Below the pieces are notes generated by a model. That model was not told the DNA's origin, ran no database searches, and saw nothing but the letters and a program-made list of their open reading frames with translations. DNA of 64,000 nt from NCBI RefSeq assembly GCF_002979755.1, contig NZ_PCPP01000004.1:186001-250000 (forward strand). The letters run 5' to 3'. Position numbers and translations under genes: made by a program. Source of the stretch: Chryseobacterium culicis. GTDB taxonomy: Bacteria; Bacteroidota; Bacteroidia; Flavobacteriales; Weeksellaceae. Shown piece after piece: positions 59,549 to 64,000 of the stretch; positions within the stretch are counted from its first letter, which is position 1; each line of letters opens with the position of its first letter.

Positions 59549-60967
59549 ATGGAATCAATATCGGTTTTTGAAATTATTAAAGTAGGAATAGGTCCTTCCA
59601 GTTCGCATACGATGGGACCTTGGAATGCTGCAGCAGCATTTATCAGGATTATTAAAAGAGAAAGATCAATCGAAGAAGTTAAAGAGGTTTTTCTTGAATT
59701 TTTTGGCTCACTTGCCAAAACGGGGATTGGGCACGGAACTGATATTGCCGGAATGCTTGGGTTGAACGGAGAAGATTTTAAGACGATTAATACTTCAAAA
59801 ATTGATGAGAAAATAGAGTATATCAAAAGTACTCAAACCCTTAATTTGGGAGGGGAGAAGGTGATTCCATTTGTTTACGGGCATCATTTGATTCTCAATA
59901 TGAAAAAGAGCCTTGATTTTCATCCCAACGGAATGATTTTCAGAGCTGTTTTTGAAGACGGAACTGAGCTTGTACAGGATTTTTATTCTGTAGGAGGTGG
60001 TTTTATTGCCAGCCAGGAAAAAAACTCAATTCAAAAGCAGTGTGTTCGTACATTGTATCCTTGTCATAAAGCTTCGGATATTGCAAAATATTGTGAGAAA
60101 CTGGGATTTGATAAAATTTCAGATTTGATTTTCATGAATGAAGAAAGCTGGAGGACTCAGGAAGAAACGAGACAGGAAGCGCTTTACATCTGGCAGCAGA
60201 TTAAAGAATGTATTTACAAAGGAGTAAATAAGGAAGGAATTCTTCCGGGTGGACTGAATGTTACCCGAAGAGCTGCAGGAATCAACAGAAAACTGCTGGG
60301 AGACAAAATTTATAAAAATAAAGACGAATGGTTCCAGCAGGTGGTGGATGCTGAGGAGAACTTCACCAATATTAACAAATGGATTGCCTGTTTTGCTCTG
60401 GCAGTGAATGAAGAAAATGCAAGTTTCGGAAGGATTATTACTGCACCTACTAATGGAGCGAGTGGAGTAATTCCGGCGGTATTGATGTATTCTCAAGCAT
60501 TTACACCATTTATCAGTGAAGATGATATCGTGAGATTCTTGCTTGTAGCTGGAGAAATCGGGACATTATTCAAGAAAAATGCAACCATTTCTGCTGCAAT
60601 GGGAGGATGTCAGGCGGAAATTGGAGTTTCTTCTGCAATGGCAGCTGCCGGACTTACAGAAATTCTGGGAGGAAGCGTAGGCCAGGTATTGATGGCGGCA
60701 GAAATTGCCATGGAACATCACCTTGGATTAACATGTGATCCCATCAAAGGATTGGTGCAGATCCCATGTATTGAAAGAAATACGATGGGAGCTATGAAAG
60801 CCATTACTGCAGCCAATATTGCCTTGGAAAGTGATCCTACCAAAGCTAAAGTAACATTGGATGAGGTGATTCTGACAATGTGGGAAACCGCTCAGTCGAT
60901 GAGTGACCGTTTTAAAGAAACTTCGGAAGGAGGATTAGCCATTGCGGTGAACGTTCCGGAATGTTAA
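59549..60967 (+). CDS. sdaA: L-serine dehydratase (ammonia-lyase)
   Basis: Single-chain iron-sulfur L-serine dehydratase of 472 residues converting serine to pyruvate and ammonia. The beta-type N-terminal part has VGIGPSSSHTMGPWNAA; the alpha-type C-terminal part has APTNGASGVIPAVL and the cluster Cys residues in MGGCQAEIG, GLTCDP and QIPCIERN. Expressed from its own promoter. Confidence 0.95.
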   Translation: MESISVFEIIKVGIGPSSSHTMGPWNAAAAFIRIIKRERSIEEVKEVFLEFFGSLAKTGIGHGTDIAGMLGLNGEDFKTINTSKIDEKIEYIKSTQTLNLGGEKVIPFVYGHHLILNMKKSLDFHPNGMIFRAVFEDGTELVQDFYSVGGGFIASQEKNSIQKQCVRTLYPCHKASDIAKYCEKLGFDKISDLIFMNEESWRTQEETRQEALYIWQQIKECIYKGVNKEGILPGGLNVTRRAAGINRKLLGDKIYKNKDEWFQQVVDAEENFTNINKWIACFALAVNEENASFGRIITAPTNGASGVIPAVLMYSQAFTPFISEDDIVRFLLVAGEIGTLFKKNATISAAMGGCQAEIGVSSAMAAAGLTEILGGSVGQVLMAAEIAMEHHLGLTCDPIKGLVQIPCIERNTMGAMKAITAANIALESDPTKAKVTLDEVILTMWETAQSMSDRFKETSEGGLAIAVNVPEC

Positions 60968-60994
60968 TAGAAATAACACCGTTTTAAAAATATA

Positions 60995-61024
60995 AAACCC
61001 TTAGACATTACTGACTAAGGGTTT
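60995..61024 (+). terminator. sdaA terminator
   Basis: Perfect 10-bp stem AAACCCTTAG / CTAAGGGTTT with a 10-nt loop. The T tract is short (TTTCTT). Confidence 0.7.
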
Positions 61025-61078
61025 CTTAATAAAATAAAAGTAAAAACCACTGGGCTTTTAGTATCGTATAAAGAGATT

Positions 61079-61921
61079 TTATCTTAAAATTCCTCTGATC
61101 CTGTTGGCATTGGTGATCAGTTCTTCAAGGTATTCATAGTTCTCTTTTTCAAGGGCAGATTTGAATTTTCTAAGCTGGGAGATATGTTCATTCAGTACAT
61201 CCAACACATTTTCTTTGTTTTGCTTAAAAATTGGAACCCACATTTCAGGATGCGACTTGGCAAGACGTACTGTGCTTGAAAAACCGGAACTCGCAAGCTG
61301 GAAAATAGTTTCCTCTTCACGTTCTTTTTCCAATACGGTATTAGCAAGGGCATAAGATGTAATATGGGAGATATGAGAGATGTAAGCAGTGTGAACATCG
61401 TGATCTTGTGCATCCATGTAAATCATGTGCATGTCAAGGGCATTCACTACCTTTTCAACAGTACTCAATGCATCGTCCGCAGATTCTTCTTTGTTGCATA
61501 TTACACCTGCTTTTCCAGAGAAACTTTCTGCAATGGCAGATTTTGGACCATTGTTTTCTGTTCCCCACATCGGGTGAAAGGCCACAAACCTTGAACGTTT
61601 CGGATGGTCTTTCACAGCATTTACAATTCCTGCTTTGGTAGAGCCTGCATCCATTACGGTCTGCTGATCAGACACAAGGTCTAAAACAGTTGGCAGTAAT
61701 TTTCTGGCAGCATCTACAGGAATGGCAAGAATAATCAGATCCGAATTTTTAATTCCATGCTCCAGATCTACTCCGGCATCAATTATTTTCAGGTCTAATG
61801 CGTCACTGATATGCTGTGTATTGTTATCGATTCCGTAGATGAAGCTGGCCAGGTTTTTTTCTCTTAATTTCAAAGCCATCGAACCTCCGATTAATCCTAC
61901 TCCAATAATACTTATTTTCAT
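61079..61921 (-). CDS. tyrA: prephenate dehydrogenase
   Basis: TyrA-type enzyme of tyrosine biosynthesis, 280 residues, converting prephenate to 4-hydroxyphenylpyruvate with NAD(P). IIGVGLIGGSMAL is the Rossmann loop, followed by VMDAGSTKAGI, the FHPMWGTENNGP substrate loop with conserved His, and the HTAYISHISHITSYALA helix. It is a stand-alone dehydrogenase without a chorismate mutase domain. A terminator hairpin and an 18-codon ORF rich in Tyr and Phe codons directly precede it, indicating attenuation control. Confidence 0.94.
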   Translation of the reverse strand: MKISIIGVGLIGGSMALKLREKNLASFIYGIDNNTQHISDALDLKIIDAGVDLEHGIKNSDLIILAIPVDAARKLLPTVLDLVSDQQTVMDAGSTKAGIVNAVKDHPKRSRFVAFHPMWGTENNGPKSAIAESFSGKAGVICNKEESADDALSTVEKVVNALDMHMIYMDAQDHDVHTAYISHISHITSYALANTVLEKEREEETIFQLASSGFSSTVRLAKSHPEMWVPIFKQNKENVLDVLNEHISQLRKFKSALEKENYEYLEELITNANRIRGILR

Positions 61922-61941
61922 CTTTTTACATTTTTTAAAAT

Positions 61942-61972
61942 AAAAAAAACCTCGTCCCTAGGACGAGGTTTT
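61942..61972 (-). terminator. attenuator hairpin before tyrA
   Basis: A perfect 12-bp stem AAAACCTCGTCC / GGACGAGGTTTT with a 3-nt loop; on the minus strand eight T residues follow. It ends about 20 bases before the tyrA ATG, inside the tyrA transcript. Confidence 0.85.
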
Positions 61973-61993
61973 AAATTATATTCATAAGAATCC

Positions 61994-62050
61994 CTATCCC
62001 AGAGCTGAGGTAAAAATTCTATAATAATATGTTCCGTTGTTAAAATTCAC
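61994..62050 (-). CDS. putative tyrA leader peptide
   Basis: An 18-codon frame starting with GTG and reading MNFNNGTYYYRIFTSALG. Three consecutive Tyr codons (all TAT) and two Phe codons (TTT) suit control by charged tRNA-Tyr and tRNA-Phe. It lies between a TACCTTTG promoter element (62055-62062) and the terminator hairpin before tyrA. The start is only four bases after the -7 element, so it would be translated from a nearly leaderless mRNA. Confidence 0.65.
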   Translation of the reverse strand: MNFNNGTYYYRIFTSALG

Positions 62051-62054
62051 AAGG

Positions 62055-62062
62055 CAAAGGTA
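62055..62062 (-). promoter_or_regulatory. tyrA leader promoter, -7 element
   Basis: TACCTTTG on the minus strand matches TAnnTTTG. A good -33 TTTG is not present at 19 bases. Confidence 0.5.
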
Positions 62063-62168
62063 AAAATATTTTTCAAATGAAACGAAATTTCTTTTCTAAA
62101 TTATATATAGATGGCATTAATTGGTGGTGTGGGTTTAGGTTTTAGCCTTGTTATTCGGGGTTAACAGC

Positions 62169-62723
62169 TCATCTTTTATTAACTTGAGTTTGAAATTTCT
62201 GAATAAGCCTGGTTTCAAATGCTAAAATATCTTCTGGAATCTTTGAAGTCTCAATTTTTCCTATTTGTTTCCATTTATTCTTTTCATATAAATAGAATGT
62301 TGTTTTTGCATTTTGTTTTGGTTCAAATTCTCCATCTTCTCCACCTGTATAAGTGATGAATTCACTAGGTAAGTAAGAAGCAACTATATAATAATCATTT
62401 TCTTTAATGAGTTTTTTTATGGCTTTTGAATTTTGGGCATCATTTTCAGGATTAGTAGATTTAGAAAAAAAACCTTTCGAATTATTAGGGCTCCAAAAAT
62501 ATTGAGTTTCATTACTTTTCCCGATAAAATCTACACTGAAAACACCCATTTTTTTATCCGAATAAGTGTATGTTGGATAAGGATTGGAGATATCTGGAAT
62601 GAAAAAACCGGTTGACTGATATTTAGTATCCAGAAAATTTATGTAATCATTTTTCTCTTTTTGACCTTTACAGCCATAAAAGAAAAAGATAAGAAGGAAT
62701 AAAATTAAAAAAGGTTTCATCAT
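62169..62723 (-). CDS. lipoprotein of unknown function
   Basis: A 184-residue lipoprotein: signal peptide followed by lipobox FFYGC-KGQ. The mature part is rich in Tyr, Asn and Lys with GKSNETQYFWSP and YLYEKNKWKQIGKIE, which resembles small beta-barrel or immunity-type lipoproteins. No family is recognised. It lies 12 bases downstream of the SH3-domain lipoprotein gene, probably in one operon. Confidence 0.7.
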   Translation of the reverse strand: MMKPFLILFLLIFFFYGCKGQKEKNDYINFLDTKYQSTGFFIPDISNPYPTYTYSDKKMGVFSVDFIGKSNETQYFWSPNNSKGFFSKSTNPENDAQNSKAIKKLIKENDYYIVASYLPSEFITYTGGEDGEFEPKQNAKTTFYLYEKNKWKQIGKIETSKIPEDILAFETRLIQKFQTQVNKR

Positions 62724-62735
62724 TTGCTAGTGTAT

Positions 62736-63884
62736 TTATTCTGATTTTATTCTGCTTTTGTGAACATATCCCTTTTTACCTTCTTTAGAAATTACTAGCC
62801 ACCAATCTCCATTTTGATCTAAAACTTCAACTTGTTCACCTGTGTTTATTTTTTGTAGAGTTTGAGATGATGTATTTTTATCTTTTCTTAGATTGGTAAA
62901 TCCATCACTATCTTGAATGATAAAATTGGTATTGTTCTCGTTTTGGTAAATATATTTCACATAGTTTTTTAAAGTAGGTAAATCATAAAAATTGTTTTTT
63001 TCAAGATTTGATTTATATTTTGGATTTTTATTTAAATAGCTTTCAATATTACCTTGTATTCCAATTCTTAATTCTCTCTCAAATAAGTAAGATATTGTTT
63101 TTTCAGGTTCAAAATATTCTTTTGGAGATGATGATATTTTACTTATAATATCACCTATTCTTAAATAACCATTACCTTCTTTAGCATAAGAAAAGTCTTC
63201 AACTTTACCTTTGTAAATAATGGTTTCTATATCGTCAAATATTTGTTTTTTCAATTTTTTATAGCCGCCAGAATCTATAAAGATTAACTGCTCCATATCG
63301 GAAAGGCTATTAAAATCGAATTTTTTAAATACTGATTCTACAAGCTTTTTATCCTTATTGTATCCATAGTAAACAACTAAATCGTATAAAAGATTGGAAT
63401 TGTTTGTTTGCAGCCAAACATAGGATACGGGAGTATTATAAAATATATAAGAATTAAAATGATATAACATGTCAGGATTTATAAACTCTGGTTCGGTAGC
63501 ACCAGCGTCCTGAATGAAAATAAATTTATTTTCTTTAATAGCTATCTCCGGAAACATTGCTGGACGCAAAGCAATTATGGAATTTTTGTAATCTTTTAAA
63601 TTGAAAGAAAATATATCCAAAATTTTTTGATTAAAGGTATTTTCATCAGGAAATTGAAATTTTCTTTGCTCTAGTATTTTTTTCGCTTTATTGATAAATT
63701 CAGGAGACATGTCATCATAGTTTGATTTTGTGCCGTCCCCTTCATCTGTAATATTATAAGGTGCTGTTTTTAAAGAATTCATATCTTCTTTTGTTTCTTT
63801 AATTTTTTGTGATTTATTTTCTTGCCCATTACATGATATGAAAAGAGACAAGCCTGCTAATAAGTAAGGTGTAATATTTTTCAT
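62736..63884 (-). CDS. lipoprotein with C-terminal SH3b domain
   Basis: A 382-residue lipoprotein (SLFISC-NGQ lipobox). The central 250 residues are not recognised. The C-terminal 60 residues are a bacterial SH3 domain: GFTNLRKDKNTSSQTLQKI, VEVLDQNGDWWLV and KGYVHKSRI. SH3b domains bind peptidoglycan or other cell-wall parts. The start at MKNITPY is chosen because an upstream gene ends at 63895 and would otherwise overlap. A short gap and shared strand suggest an operon with both neighbours. Confidence 0.8.
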   Translation of the reverse strand: MKNITPYLLAGLSLFISCNGQENKSQKIKETKEDMNSLKTAPYNITDEGDGTKSNYDDMSPEFINKAKKILEQRKFQFPDENTFNQKILDIFSFNLKDYKNSIIALRPAMFPEIAIKENKFIFIQDAGATEPEFINPDMLYHFNSYIFYNTPVSYVWLQTNNSNLLYDLVVYYGYNKDKKLVESVFKKFDFNSLSDMEQLIFIDSGGYKKLKKQIFDDIETIIYKGKVEDFSYAKEGNGYLRIGDIISKISSSPKEYFEPEKTISYLFERELRIGIQGNIESYLNKNPKYKSNLEKNNFYDLPTLKNYVKYIYQNENNTNFIIQDSDGFTNLRKDKNTSSQTLQKINTGEQVEVLDQNGDWWLVISKEGKKGYVHKSRIKSE

Positions 63885-63894
63885 TTTCTTTTTT

Positions 63895-64000
63895 TTAAAT
63901 TCCTGTCCATTTTTTAGTTCCAAAGCTGGAGTTGCTCCATGTAGATTCTTTCACCTTTCTTTCCTTAACAATAAAACGGACAGGTTTCTTATCATTTAAA
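63895..64000 (-). CDS. C-terminal end of an unidentified gene (partial)
   Basis: An open frame continues past the right edge of the window and ends at 63895. The last 35 residues include KKPVRFIVKERKVKEST and SFGTKKWTGI, basic and protein-like. The stop lies 10 bases before the lipoprotein start, as in an operon. Too little is visible to name it; a secreted or toxin-type protein would fit the lipoprotein neighbours but is not shown. Confidence 0.5.
   Translation of the reverse strand, partial: LNDKKPVRFIVKERKVKESTWSNSSFGTKKWTGI

Overview
The window looks like a chromosomal segment of a flavobacterium, most likely Chryseobacterium or a close relative in the Weeksellaceae. The reasons are the AT-rich sequence, many TAnnTTTG-type -7 promoter elements just upstream of genes, few obvious Shine-Dalgarno sequences, and gene families typical of Bacteroidetes (DUF1800/DUF1501 pair, FucP-type sugar permease, YceI pairs, short MKNLKKLSR-leader peptides, tail-fibre-like surface proteins). 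Genus assignment is inference. Start codons were moved downstream in several genes where motifs, promoters or spacing favour a later start.

Layout. 1-5.4 kb: small-molecule and stress enzymes (PPC/DUF296, DJ-1/PfpI, ABM monooxygenase, alpha/beta hydrolase, SDR) with an AraC regulator and a cold-shock protein. 5.5-10.6 kb: lgt, a VIT-type metal transporter and two tandem paralogous secreted surface proteins. 10.8-16.4 kb: tRNA-Leu, an MBL hydrolase, a conserved unknown protein, a GAF-type methionine sulfoxide reductase, a cupin, a BtuF-like protein and mgtE. 16.5-17.7 kb: five tiny paralogous cysteine-rich peptides with double-glycine-type leaders. 18-24 kb: rpsO, a sugar permease and pnp. 24-31.9 kb: MarR plus outer-membrane receptor, an ABC ATPase with a permease/M1-peptidase fusion, and DUF2975 plus XRE. 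32-39.5 kb: a tightly packed operon in which an AT-rich MBL, protease-reverse transcriptase and family-A polymerase module sits between two nucleotidyltransferase genes. 39.8-43.3 kb: cobT, cobS and cobC around a lipoprotein gene. 43.8-49 kb: an RNA-repair locus (RtcB, a tRNA-like RNA with an enlarged anticodon loop and hairpin repeats, an unknown 584-residue protein, HopJ-like protein, WYL regulator). 49-64 kb: DUF1501/DUF1800, an OMP, glucokinase, two YceI proteins, Amt, azoreductase, a Crp regulator, serine dehydratase, tyrA with an apparent Tyr/Phe leader-peptide attenuator, and lipoproteins.

Five things deserve most attention: (1) the MBL / trypsin-RT / PolA cassette, which looks like an anti-phage type module; (2) the five peptides with a C-x5-C-x4-CC-x3-C-x4-C framework, reminiscent of knottins; (3) the tRNA-like RNA beside RtcB, whose 7-nt anticodon loop is replaced by 46 nt carrying a hairpin that also recurs downstream; (4) the tyrA attenuator; (5) a composite roughly 185-bp intergenic repeat in three copies, with a related short repeat read in frame inside a nucleotidyltransferase gene. 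No rRNA, CRISPR array, transposase or prophage was seen.
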